Of a DNA stretch of 64,000 nucleotides, positions 1-7,586 are shown in pieces. Origin of the DNA: Actinacidiphila yanglinensis (GTDB lineage: Bacteria > Actinomycetota > Actinomycetes > Streptomycetales > Streptomycetaceae); NCBI RefSeq assembly GCF_900107965.1, contig NZ_FNVU01000024.1:1-64000 (forward strand), in the 5' to 3' direction. The notes below the pieces were generated by a model that worked only from the letters and a program-made list of their open reading frames with translations, was not told the DNA's origin and did not search any database. Position 1 is the first letter of the stretch; every line of letters begins with the position of its first letter. A program made the position numbers and the translations under genes.

Positions 1-93
1 GCCGACATCCGCCTCCTCGACACCGGCCACTTCGCCCTCGAAACCCACCCCGAGGAGATCGCCACCGCGATCCGCGCATTCCTCACCACCTGA
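1..93 (+). CDS. C-terminal end of an alpha/beta hydrolase (partial)
   Basis: The window opens inside a plus-strand frame of 30 residues ending in TGA at 91-93. The visible tail contains LLDTGHFALETHPEEIA followed by an amphipathic helix and AIRAFL. The DTGHF segment carries the His that normally completes the Ser-His-Asp triad of alpha/beta hydrolases, and the PEEIA...I..FL ending is usual for epoxide-hydrolase and haloalkane-dehalogenase-like members. The nucleophile and acid residues lie outside the window, so the substrate cannot be judged. It converges on the sigma-factor gene at 154-1032 with a 60-base gap. Confidence 0.65.
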   Translation, partial: ADIRLLDTGHFALETHPEEIATAIRAFLTT

Positions 94-153
94 CCGGGCC
101 CCGGCCGGCACCCCGGCGGACACCGCGGCCGCGCGTCCGAGGACTCCGGCAGC

Positions 154-1032
154 TCACACCGGTTCCGGCAGGTCCATCCGCGCGAGCGCGGCCGGGTCGG
201 TCACGACGGTCAGCGCGGCGATCCTGCCGCCGATGACGGTGAAGGCGAGCAGGGACATCGGGGCGCCGTCCTCCCGCCAGGCGATCGTCCCCGGACGGCC
301 GTTGACGAGGACCTCCCGCCCGCGGGCGGCCGCGCCGGCGGACAGCTGCGCGCCGGCGGCCACCGCGGTGGCGCCGAGGGTGACGTACACCCCGCCGGGC
401 GTCTCCACCGTCAGCCGCACCTCGGGGTCGAGGACCCGCAGCAGCCCCGCGAAGTCGCCGAGGCGGGCCGCCGCCAGGAACGCGCGCACCACCTCGCGCT
501 GCTCGCGCGCGGTCCCGGTCGGGCGCTCGGTCGCCTGGACCTTCCTGCGGGCGCGGCTGGCGAGCATCTTGGTGGCGGCCGTGGACCGGCCGAGGATCAG
601 GCCGATCTCCTCGAACGGCACCGCGAACAGGTCGTGCAGCACGAACGCCAGCCGCTCGCCCGGCCCGAGCGAGTCGAGCACGACGACCAGCGCGAGCCCG
701 ACGGAGTCGGCGAGCGCCACGTCGTCCTCGGGCGCCGGCCCCTCGTCGAGCCGCACCACCAGTTCGGGCAGCCGGTCGTCGTAGGACGCCTCGGGGCGGG
801 ACCGGCGCGCGCGCAGGACGTCGAGACTGATACGCCCGACCACAGTGGTCAGCCAGCCGGCGAGGTTGTGCAGTCCCGCCGCGTCCTGGCGGGACAGCCG
901 CAGCCACGCCTCCTGGACCACGTCCTCGGCATCGGCGTGCGACCCGAGCATGCGGTAGGCGACCGAGCGCAGCCGGTCGCGCTCGGCCTCGAACGCCTCG
1001 GCCACCGGGTTCGTCGGGCTGCCGTCGATCAT
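154..1032 (-). CDS. ECF sigma factor, SigJ/ECF41-like, with SnoaL-like C-terminal domain
   Basis: This is a 292-residue extracytoplasmic-function sigma factor that should direct RNA polymerase to a small regulon. Region 2 is at about residues 14-80 (DRLRSVAYRMLGSHADAEDVV), and region 4 is at about 105-165 with LAFVLHDLFAVPFEEIGLIL and the helix-turn-helix around RSTAATKMLASRARR. The last 120 residues form the NTF2/SnoaL-like extension that in ECF41 sigma factors modulates activity in place of an anti-sigma factor. ATG at 1032 follows a good AGGAAGG ribosome site. It is divergent from a carboxymuconolactone-decarboxylase-like gene, the known ECF41 partner type. No anti-sigma gene is adjacent. 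Confidence 0.9.
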   Translation of the reverse strand: MIDGSPTNPVAEAFEAERDRLRSVAYRMLGSHADAEDVVQEAWLRLSRQDAAGLHNLAGWLTTVVGRISLDVLRARRSRPEASYDDRLPELVVRLDEGPAPEDDVALADSVGLALVVVLDSLGPGERLAFVLHDLFAVPFEEIGLILGRSTAATKMLASRARRKVQATERPTGTAREQREVVRAFLAAARLGDFAGLLRVLDPEVRLTVETPGGVYVTLGATAVAAGAQLSAGAAARGREVLVNGRPGTIAWREDGAPMSLLAFTVIGGRIAALTVVTDPAALARMDLPEPV

Positions 1033-1160
1033 GGGGTTACCTTCCTCGGTTCCGCTCCGTCATGGGAGATGACGGGCCCGGACGGGCTCGGGTAACCGGC
1101 GGCCGGCCGACGCGACCGTCGCGGCCGCCGGAGCCAGGGAACCGAGAGGGAGCAGGACCG

Positions 1161-1610
1161 ATGGAAGCACGGACGAAGAGCGCCGCGAACCCCGATCTGA
1201 TCACCGCGATCCAGCACCTCCACAAGGCGATCCACGCCGGCGGTGTCGACCGGCGCCTGCTGTCGCTGGTCCACCTGCGCGCCAGCCAGATCAACGGGTG
1301 CTCGCCGTGCGTGTTCGCCGCCGTCGCGGGCGCGCGGAAGGCCGGCGAGACCGAGGAGCGGCTGCACCACGTGGTCGCGTGGCGGGAGACGCCCTTCTTC
1401 ACCGCACAGGAGCGCGCGGCGCTCGAACTGGCCGAGGCGGCCACCCGGCTCCAGGACGGCGCCGCGGGCGTGACCGACCGGATCTGGAGCGCCGTCGCGG
1501 AGCACTTCGGCGAGGAGCAGCGGACCTCGCTCGTCCTGGAGATCGCGATGACCAACTTCTTCAACCGGATCAACCGGACGACCGGAGCGCAGGCCGGCAC
1601 GACCTGGTGA
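1161..1610 (+). CDS. Carboxymuconolactone decarboxylase/AhpD-like protein
   Basis: This is a 149-residue all-helical CMD-family protein. The redox motif CSPC is at residues 47-50 within ASQINGCSPCVFAA, where AhpD alkylhydroperoxidases have CxxC. The His that normally follows three residues later in AhpD is Ala here, so full peroxidase activity is uncertain. ATG 1161 was chosen over longer in-frame starts because a GGGAGCAGG ribosome site precedes it and similarity begins there. It is divergent from the ECF41-type sigma gene; such sigma factors usually control exactly this class of neighbour (carboxymuconolactone decarboxylase, oxidoreductase or epimerase). A role in oxidative or electrophile stress is inferred. 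Confidence 0.85.
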   Translation: MEARTKSAANPDLITAIQHLHKAIHAGGVDRRLLSLVHLRASQINGCSPCVFAAVAGARKAGETEERLHHVVAWRETPFFTAQERAALELAEAATRLQDGAAGVTDRIWSAVAEHFGEEQRTSLVLEIAMTNFFNRINRTTGAQAGTTW

Positions 1611-1771
1611 CACTGACACGACCTGGTGAGCGGCGCGTCGCGGGCCGGTTGCCGGGTTCCGGCCAGTGAGAGAGCTGGTGGGAGAGCCGGTGGGGCGGGC
1701 GGCGGCCGGTCGCGGAGGGCGTCCGCGTCGCCCACCCCCACCATTCATCCAGGCAAACTGCGCAGGTAAAC

Positions 1772-1800
1772 TGGACACTCTCGCCCGCAGATCCTAGGGT
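1772..1800 (+). promoter_or_regulatory. Promoter giving a leaderless marR transcript
   Basis: TGGACA (1772-1777) and TAGGGT (1795-1800) are separated by exactly 17 bases and match the vegetative -35 and the Streptomyces -10 (TAGRRT). Seven bases separate the -10 from ATG 1808, so transcription should begin at or next to the start codon. This argues against the upstream in-frame GTG at 1799, which lies inside the -10 itself. Confidence 0.7.
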
Positions 1801-1807
1801 GAGGACC

Positions 1808-2254
1808 ATGAGCGAAGATCGTGGTCCGTCCCCGTCGGCCGCCCGCGCCTCGCGCGAGGTGCGGGCCGTCGTCGGGCGCCTGCGCCGCCGCATCCGCGGC
1901 GCGGCGGGCGCGGAGGGCATCAGCCTCCCCCAGGCGTCGGTGCTGAGCCGGCTCGCGGACAACGAGGGGCTCACGACCAGTGACCTGGCCGCTGCCGAAG
2001 GCGTGCGGCACCAGTCGATGACGTCCACGGTCGCCGGGCTGACCGCGCTGGGACTGGTCGAGCGGCGCCGCGACCCCGCCGACGGACGCCGCTTGCTGAT
2101 CGCGGTCACCGCCGAGGGACGCCGGCGCGCCGAGGAGGGCCGGCAGGCCCGCGGCGAGTGGCTGGCCGCCGAGCTCGACCGGAAGTGCACCGAGGAGGAG
2201 CGCCGGACCGTGATCGCGGCCATGGCGGTGCTGGAGCGGCTCGTCCATGACTGA
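1808..2254 (+). CDS. MarR-family transcriptional regulator
   Basis: This 148-residue MarR-type winged-helix repressor has the reading helix around LTTSDLAAAEGVRHQSMTST (residues about 55-75). The wing follows as GLVERRRDPADGRR, with the usual D-x-R at its tip, and helical dimerisation segments lie at both ends. The start is set by the -10 box at 1795-1800, making the mRNA probably leaderless. The gene overlaps the following MFS exporter by eight bases, so it most likely represses its own transcription and that of the exporter in response to a small aromatic or drug-like ligand. The ligand cannot be told from sequence. Confidence 0.9.
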   Translation: MSEDRGPSPSAARASREVRAVVGRLRRRIRGAAGAEGISLPQASVLSRLADNEGLTTSDLAAAEGVRHQSMTSTVAGLTALGLVERRRDPADGRRLLIAVTAEGRRRAEEGRQARGEWLAAELDRKCTEEERRTVIAAMAVLERLVHD

Positions 2255-3773
2255 CCAGGCGACCACCGCACGCAGCGGCACCGGCACGGCGGGGTTCGAC
2301 CGGCGGCTCGTCCCGCCGATGATGCTGGGCTCGGTCCTCAACCCGATCAACTCCACCATCATCGCGGTCGCGCTCGTCCCGATCGGCAACGCCTTCGGGG
2401 CGCCGCCGTCGCAGACCGCCTGGCTGGTCTCGGCCCTGTACCTGGCCACCGCGCTCGGGCAGCCGGTCGTCGGCCGGCTGATCGACCTGTTCGGCCCCCG
2501 CCGGCTGTTCCTGCTCAGCACCGGCCTGGTGGGGGTGGCCGGCGTCGTCGGCGCCGTGGCCCCCGGCCTCGGTGTCCTGATCGCCGCGCGCGTCCTGCTC
2601 GGCTTCGGCACGTGCGCCGGCTACCCGGCCGCCATGGCGCTGCTGCGCAGCGAGGCCAAGCGCACCGGCCAGGACAGTCCCGCCGGCGTGCTGACCACGC
2701 TGGCCGTCGCCAACCAGACCATCGCGGTGGCCGGTCCCCTGCTGGGCGGCCTGCTGATCGGGGTGGGCGGATGGCGCGCCACCTTCGCGCTCAACATCCC
2801 GCTGGCAGCCGCCGCGGTCGTTCTCGGCGCGCTGCGCCTGCCGAGGCAGCCGCGCACGCAGGCGCCGGGCGAGAGCACGCCGGGCGAGGGCGGTTCGGAA
2901 GAGGGCGGCTCGGACGGGGAGGGAGCGGGCGGGGGCGGGGGCGGGGTGGCCGCTCGGATCGACCTGCCGGGCATGGCCCTGTTCGCCGCCATGCTCTTCT
3001 CGCTGCTGCTGTTCCTGATGAACCTGCACGCGGACACCTGGTACCTGCCGGCTATCACCGTCGCCGCCGGAAGCGGCTTCGCGCTGCGGGAGTTGCGCGC
3101 GAGAACGCCCTTCATCGACCTCCGGGTACTGGGCGGCAACCCGCCACTGCTGGCCACCTACGGGCGGGCGCTGGTGGCCTACGTGGTCTCCTACGCCTTC
3201 CTGTACGGCTTCACCCAGTGGACGGAGGAGGGCTACGGGCTCTCACCCTTCCACGCCGGGCTGGTGCAGATACCGATGTTCCTGGTGGGTATCGCGGTCT
3301 CCGTCACCGTCGGCCGCAGGCCCGGGGTGCTCGGCAAGCTCCTGCTCGGCGCGGTCGGCCAGATCGCCGCGTGCGTACTGATGCTGACCCTCGGCGCGGC
3401 CAGCCCGGTGTGGATGCTGGTCGCCCTCGCCGTCGTCTTCGGCATACCCCAGGGCGCCAACAGCCTGGCCCTGCAGAACTCCGTGTACTTCCAGTCCGAT
3501 CCCGAGCGCACCGGTTCGTCCGCCGGGCTGCTGCGGACCTTCGCCTACCTGGGCTCGATGATCGCCTCCTCCGCCACCGCCGCGTCCTTCGGGCAGCGGG
3601 CCGGCACCGCCGGAATGCACCGCCTCGCTTGGATCATGCTCGGCGCCGGTGTCCTCTACCTCCTCATCACCGTCTTCGACCGGAGCCTGCGGCGCCTGCC
3701 GCCCGACCGGACCGGCGCCGCGCGCGGACAGTCCCCCGCTCGAAGGCTCCCCCACCACCCCCGTACGCAGTGA
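2247..3773 (+). CDS. MFS multidrug transporter
   Basis: This is a 508-residue major-facilitator protein with about 13-14 predicted membrane segments, of the proton-driven drug-exporter (DHA2-like) type. Motif-A-like residues GQPVVGRLIDLFGPRR lie after the second helix near residue 75, and an antiporter-type glycine-rich helix (AVAGPLLGGLLIG) is near residue 165. The central cytoplasmic loop (about residues 205-235) is a low-complexity Gly/Glu/Ser stretch. ATG 2247 overlaps the marR stop by eight bases, which implies translational coupling. Export of the compound sensed by the upstream MarR is the likely role. Confidence 0.88.
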   Translation: MTDQATTARSGTGTAGFDRRLVPPMMLGSVLNPINSTIIAVALVPIGNAFGAPPSQTAWLVSALYLATALGQPVVGRLIDLFGPRRLFLLSTGLVGVAGVVGAVAPGLGVLIAARVLLGFGTCAGYPAAMALLRSEAKRTGQDSPAGVLTTLAVANQTIAVAGPLLGGLLIGVGGWRATFALNIPLAAAAVVLGALRLPRQPRTQAPGESTPGEGGSEEGGSDGEGAGGGGGGVAARIDLPGMALFAAMLFSLLLFLMNLHADTWYLPAITVAAGSGFALRELRARTPFIDLRVLGGNPPLLATYGRALVAYVVSYAFLYGFTQWTEEGYGLSPFHAGLVQIPMFLVGIAVSVTVGRRPGVLGKLLLGAVGQIAACVLMLTLGAASPVWMLVALAVVFGIPQGANSLALQNSVYFQSDPERTGSSAGLLRTFAYLGSMIASSATAASFGQRAGTAGMHRLAWIMLGAGVLYLLITVFDRSLRRLPPDRTGAARGQSPARRLPHHPRTQ

Positions 3774-3784
3774 AAGGCCGAACC

Positions 3785-4342
3785 GTGTCCCGCACCGCCC
3801 TGCTCTGCATGGACCTCCAGCTCAACCACCTCTCCCACGTGGCCGACGACTACCTGCCGCGCGCCGTCGGCGCGTTGGAGGCCGCCCGGGCCGCGCGGGT
3901 GCCCGTCATCCACGTCGCGCTGCAGCTCCGTCCCGGACGCGTCGACGCCCATCCCCGCAACAAGGTCTTCGGCGCGCTGCCGCCCCAGCTGTTCACCGCC
4001 GACGACCCCGGAGCCGCGATCCACCCGGACGTCGCGCCCCTCGGCGACGAGATCGTCATCCACAAGAACCGTGTCAGCGCGTTCGCGGGCAACAACCTCC
4101 GGCAGATCCTCGGCGCGCAGGACATCGACCACCTCGTCCTGGCGGGCATCGCCACCGGCGGCATCGTCCTGTCCACCGCCCTGCAGGCGGCCGACCTGGA
4201 CTACCGCGTCACAGTCCTGTCCGATGCGTGCGCCGACCCGGACCCGGAGCTGCACACCACCCTGCTCACCAAGATCCTCAACCGGCGCGGCGACGTGGCC
4301 ACCACGGCCGAATGGAGGGACTCCCTTCCGGTCGCGGCGTGA
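3785..4342 (+). CDS. Isochorismatase-like hydrolase lacking the usual Cys nucleophile
   Basis: The 185-residue protein has the isochorismatase (cysteine hydrolase) Rossmann fold. The catalytic Asp (D10 in LLCMDL) and Lys (K94 in VIHKNRVSAF) are in place. Where most members have the nucleophilic Cys, the sequence reads GIATGGIVLSTALQA, placing Ile at about residue 127. Members with TGG-V/I-VLST at this point are known, so this may be a separate subfamily rather than a damaged gene. The GTG start at 3785 lies 12 bases after the exporter stop with an AAAGG-type site, so it is the third gene of the marR operon. Its substrate is unknown; hydrolysis of an amide, or isochorismatase-like ether cleavage, are the family options. 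Confidence 0.8.
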   Translation: MSRTALLCMDLQLNHLSHVADDYLPRAVGALEAARAARVPVIHVALQLRPGRVDAHPRNKVFGALPPQLFTADDPGAAIHPDVAPLGDEIVIHKNRVSAFAGNNLRQILGAQDIDHLVLAGIATGGIVLSTALQAADLDYRVTVLSDACADPDPELHTTLLTKILNRRGDVATTAEWRDSLPVAA

Positions 4343-4347
4343 CGCCT

Positions 4348-4413
4348 CCGGCCGCGCGGCCGGCCACCGCCTCCCCGCGCGGCCCCGTCCCCCGGACCCG
4401 GGCTCGTGCCCGG
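4348..4413. terminator. Paired hairpins between convergent genes
   Basis: A perfect 16-base palindrome made of CCGGCCGC and GCGGCCGG (4348-4363) and a second stem CCGGGC-TCGT-GCCCGG (4398-4413) sit between the convergent isochorismatase-like and dtxR-type genes. Streptomyces terminators often lack a T run, so a bidirectional terminator is plausible. Confidence 0.5.
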
Positions 4414-4433
4414 CCGGTACGGACCCGTCGTGG

Positions 4434-5129
4434 TCAGGCGGTACGGGCCAGCACCGCGTGTGCGACCGCCGTCCGGATCCGGGCCGGCGCGCCGGTGCCG
4501 CGCACCTCGACGGAGCCGGTGCGCCCCCCGATCGGCGCGACAAGGACGGTGCCGCCGGGCACCAGCCCGATCGTCCTCAACTCGCCCATCAGCCTCACAT
4601 CCCGCTGGACGTGCTCGGCGATGCTGCGGATCTCCACCCGGCCGCCGCCGCCCCGCGCGACGTCGTCGACCCGGATCAGGTCCGGTCCCGGCGGCGGGGC
4701 GGCGTCGCCCGCACCGAGCCGGTCCAGACCGGGGATCGGGTTGCCGTAGGGCGAGGTGGTGGGGCCGCCGAGCAGGCGGACGAGCCTGCGCTCGACGGCC
4801 TCGCTCATCACGTGCTCCCAGCGGCACGCCTCGGGGTGCACGCTCTCCCACTCCAGGCCGATCACGTCGACCAGCAGGCGCTCGGCGAGGCGGTGCTTGC
4901 GCATCACCGCGATCGCGATCTCGCGTCCCTGCGCGGTGAGTTCGAGCCGGCGGTCGCCGGACACCCGCAGCAACCCGTCGCGTTCCATGCGGGCCACGGT
5001 CTGGCTCACGGTGGGTCCGCTCTGGCCCAACCGCTCCACGATACGGGCGCGCAGCGGCACCACGCCCTCCTCCTCCAGCTCGTAGATCGTCCGGAGGTAC
5101 ATCTCGGATGTGTCGATGAGCGCGTGCAC
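4434..5129 (-). CDS. DtxR/IdeR-family iron-dependent transcriptional repressor
   Basis: This 231-residue metalloregulator has the DtxR layout: winged helix (residues 1-73), dimerisation and metal-binding domain (74-140) and an SH3/FeoA-like C-terminal domain (150-231). All known ligands of both metal sites can be found at the reference positions: M10, H79, E83, H98, C102, E105 and H106 (HPEACRWEH). It should therefore be able to bind Fe(II) or Mn(II) and repress iron or manganese uptake genes. GTG 5129 aligns the N terminus exactly with DtxR and follows a GGGAGA site. No iron-box sequence (TTAGGnTnnnCCTAA type) was noticed beside it, and no siderophore genes are present, so its regulon is elsewhere. 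Confidence 0.92.
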   Translation of the reverse strand: MHALIDTSEMYLRTIYELEEEGVVPLRARIVERLGQSGPTVSQTVARMERDGLLRVSGDRRLELTAQGREIAIAVMRKHRLAERLLVDVIGLEWESVHPEACRWEHVMSEAVERRLVRLLGGPTTSPYGNPIPGLDRLGAGDAAPPPGPDLIRVDDVARGGGGRVEIRSIAEHVQRDVRLMGELRTIGLVPGGTVLVAPIGGRTGSVEVRGTGAPARIRTAVAHAVLARTA

Positions 5130-5221
5130 ACCGGTTCTCCCGTCTGCTCGACAGCGGTACGCGTACGGGCGGCCTGGAGCCGCAGGACGGATGACGCTCC
5201 GTCAGGTGGCGTGCGGCACGG

Positions 5222-6646
5222 TCAGGACGCGTCCGCCGGAGCCGGTTCCGGGACCGGGTCGGTGTCGGTGGCAGTGGCCGCGGCGGTGGCCGTGGCCGTG
5301 GCGGGCGGCACGTTGTGGGTGCTCCGGAACACGTTGGCGGGGTCGTAGCGCCGTTTGACAGCCGCCAGCCGCCGGTAGGTGGCGGGCGGGTAGGCCGCCG
5401 CGACGTCCGCGGGGCCGGCCGAGCCGAGGAACCCGACGTAGGCGCCCGAACCCAGCGCCGCCACCCGCGACCAGCGGCGCAGCGCCCCGGCCAGCAGCTC
5501 CGGCGGGGCGCCCTCCGGGGCCATCAGGCCGGCCGCGACCATGACCTCGGCGTCCCGGTGGGCGTAGGCGGTCGCCTCCCGGCCGACCCGCGCGACCGCG
5601 CCGCCCAGGCTGCGCAGCGACAGCACCGCCCCGCCGCCGGCGAACAGTTCGCCGGCGGCGGCGACGGCCGCGTCGTCCAGCGCGGGGAAGAGGACGTTGC
5701 GCATCTCCATGCGCAGCCCGGGCGGCAGCGGGGTCATGTCCTCCAGCACCTCGGCGTAGGGCATGGCCCGGACGTCGTCGGAGCCGACCGGGGCGAGGGC
5801 GCGGAAGGGCCCCAGCGCCCGGGCGGCCTCCGCCCCGTCCGGGCTCGCCCAGCAGCACAGCAGCGTGGCGGCGGCGGGCCGGCCGGGCATCGCGGGCATG
5901 AGGGTGAGCGTCGTGGTCAGCCTCTCGTCGGCGGACCGCATCAGGTCGCGCCAGCCCGCCAGGAGCCCCGGCGGATCGTCGGCCCGCAGGCCGATCGACC
6001 CGAAGTGCACGGCGCCGACCCGCTGGGCGGCGAACTCGAAGTCGACGGCCACACCGAAGTTGCCGCCGCCCCCGCGCAGCGCCCAGAACAGGTCGGCGTG
6101 CTCCTCGGCGTCCGCGCGGACCACTTGCCCGTCCGCGGTGACCAGCCGGACCGCCGTGAGGCTGTCGATGGCCAGCCCGAACCGCCGGACCAGCCAGCCG
6201 ATCCCGCCGCCCAGCGTCAGCCCGGCCACGCCGACCTGGCGGGTGTCCCCGGCGGTCAGCCCCCACCCGTGCGGGCCCAGGGCCGCCGCGACCTCGCCCC
6301 AGGTCGCGCCCGCGCCGACCCGGACCCGCCCGGTGGCCGGGTCCAGGCGCACGCCGTCGATCCGCCGGGTGTCGAGGAGCATGCCGCCGGTGCTGGTGCT
6401 CAGGCCGGCCATGCTGTGCCCGCCGGACCGGACCGTCACCGCCAGCCCGGCCTCGGCCGCGTAACGCAGCGACAGCGCCACTCCGGCGGCGTCGAGCGGA
6501 CGGACCACCAGGTCGGGGGTGCCGGAGCCGAGCACCGTGGCCGCGCTCTCGGCGTAGCCGTCGTCCCCGGGCCCGAGGACGTCGGTGGCCGTGCCGAGCA
6601 GGGCCGGTACGGGCGGGAGGACTTTGCTGCGGGATGTCTGTGTCAT
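5222..6646 (-). CDS. FAD-binding (BBE-like) oxidoreductase
   Basis: The 474-residue protein is a berberine-bridge-enzyme-like flavin oxidase. RSGGHSMAG (H77) is the covalent 8-alpha-histidyl FAD site, and the PCMH FAD domain continues through VGVAGLTLGGGIGWL. The Cys that makes bicovalent members is replaced (GDTRQVGVAG), so a single covalent link is expected. The C-terminal BBE motif YDPANVFRSTHNVPP is present, followed by an unusual Thr/Ala-rich tail of about 30 residues. ATG 6646 was preferred because similarity begins there; upstream in-frame codons look non-coding. Members oxidise sugars, alkaloids or aromatic alcohols; the substrate here is unknown. It is transcribed alone, divergent from the two-component pair. 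Confidence 0.85.
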   Translation of the reverse strand: MTQTSRSKVLPPVPALLGTATDVLGPGDDGYAESAATVLGSGTPDLVVRPLDAAGVALSLRYAAEAGLAVTVRSGGHSMAGLSTSTGGMLLDTRRIDGVRLDPATGRVRVGAGATWGEVAAALGPHGWGLTAGDTRQVGVAGLTLGGGIGWLVRRFGLAIDSLTAVRLVTADGQVVRADAEEHADLFWALRGGGGNFGVAVDFEFAAQRVGAVHFGSIGLRADDPPGLLAGWRDLMRSADERLTTTLTLMPAMPGRPAAATLLCCWASPDGAEAARALGPFRALAPVGSDDVRAMPYAEVLEDMTPLPPGLRMEMRNVLFPALDDAAVAAAGELFAGGGAVLSLRSLGGAVARVGREATAYAHRDAEVMVAAGLMAPEGAPPELLAGALRRWSRVAALGSGAYVGFLGSAGPADVAAAYPPATYRRLAAVKRRYDPANVFRSTHNVPPATATATAAATATDTDPVPEPAPADAS

Positions 6647-6812
6647 GGGGACGATGGTGCGGAGTGCGGGCCCGGTCCGTCGTCGTGCACCGGGCGTGCT
6701 TTTCTCCTGATCACCAGGGACCCGGCGGGCCGTTGGACTACTCCCGGCGCAGTACGCGGAAATGGGTCCGGCGGCATGATGCGGGCACCGGGCGGGCCCG
6801 TAGTCTTGGGGG

Positions 6813-7586
6813 ATGCATAGCGATCGCGGCATGCTCAGGCTCTACCGGGCCGGCTGGGTGCTCTCCGCCGGTGTCATGGTCGTGGCCGCCGCCATGTGGC
6901 AACTGCACCTGCGCGAGGTGGAGCAGCGCGCCGAGGAGGCCGAGCGGACCAAGGACGAGGCCGCCATGCGCCGGGCCGTGGAGGAACGGCTGCGCATCGC
7001 ACGGGAGTTGCACGACTCGCTGACGCACAGCATCTCGGTGATCCAGGTGCAGGCGGGTGTCGAGGTGCACCTGGCCGGCAAGCGGGGCGACGAGGTGCCG
7101 CCCGCGCTGCTGGCGATCCAGGAGGCCGGTGCGGACGCCGCCCGCGAACTGCGGGCCACGCTCAGCGTGTTGCGCTCCACCGAGGAGGGCGACACCAGCG
7201 GCCTGGCGCAGTTGGAGAGCCTGGTGGCGCGGGCGCGCACGGCAGGGCAGCCGGTCACCGTCACGGTGGTCGGCGCGCGCTACCCGCTGCCCCGCGACCT
7301 CGACCAGGCGGCCTACCGCATCGTGCAGGAGGCGCTCACCAACGTCTCGCGGCACGCCGGGGGCGCGTGCGCCACGGTGCAACTGCGCTATGCCCCGGGC
7401 GAGTTGACAGTCCAGGTGGATGACGACGGCGATCTGCCCGGCGCCCCCTCGGCCGGGCAGGGGCTCGGCCTGATCGGCATGCGGGAGCGGGTCGCCGCGC
7501 TCGGCGGGCGCCTGCACGCCGGGCCGCGGGAGGACAGCGCCGGGTTCCGGGTGCGCGCCGAGCTGCCCGTGCGGGCGGCGTCGTGA
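6813..7586 (+). CDS. Short NarL-type sensor histidine kinase
   Basis: This 257-residue kinase has one membrane helix (about residues 12-30), a charged coiled-coil linker (33-60), a HisKA_3 dimerisation box with H67 in RELHDSLTHSIS, and an ATPase domain with the N box AYRIVQEALTNVSRHAGG and G box GQGLGLIGMRERV. There is no recognisable extracellular sensor domain, so it may sense the membrane or a partner. A TAGTCT box lies six bases before ATG 6813, which suggests a leaderless transcript, though no good -35 is seen. The stop overlaps the next gene's GTG by four bases, and the two form one system. Confidence 0.9.
   Translation: MHSDRGMLRLYRAGWVLSAGVMVVAAAMWQLHLREVEQRAEEAERTKDEAAMRRAVEERLRIARELHDSLTHSISVIQVQAGVEVHLAGKRGDEVPPALLAIQEAGADAARELRATLSVLRSTEEGDTSGLAQLESLVARARTAGQPVTVTVVGARYPLPRDLDQAAYRIVQEALTNVSRHAGGACATVQLRYAPGELTVQVDDDGDLPGAPSAGQGLGLIGMRERVAALGGRLHAGPREDSAGFRVRAELPVRAAS

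Noticed and set aside
1799..1807. GTG at 1799 as the start of the first marR gene
   Set aside because: It overlaps the TAGGGT -10 box and would lie upstream of the predicted transcription start. ATG 1808 fits the leaderless arrangement.
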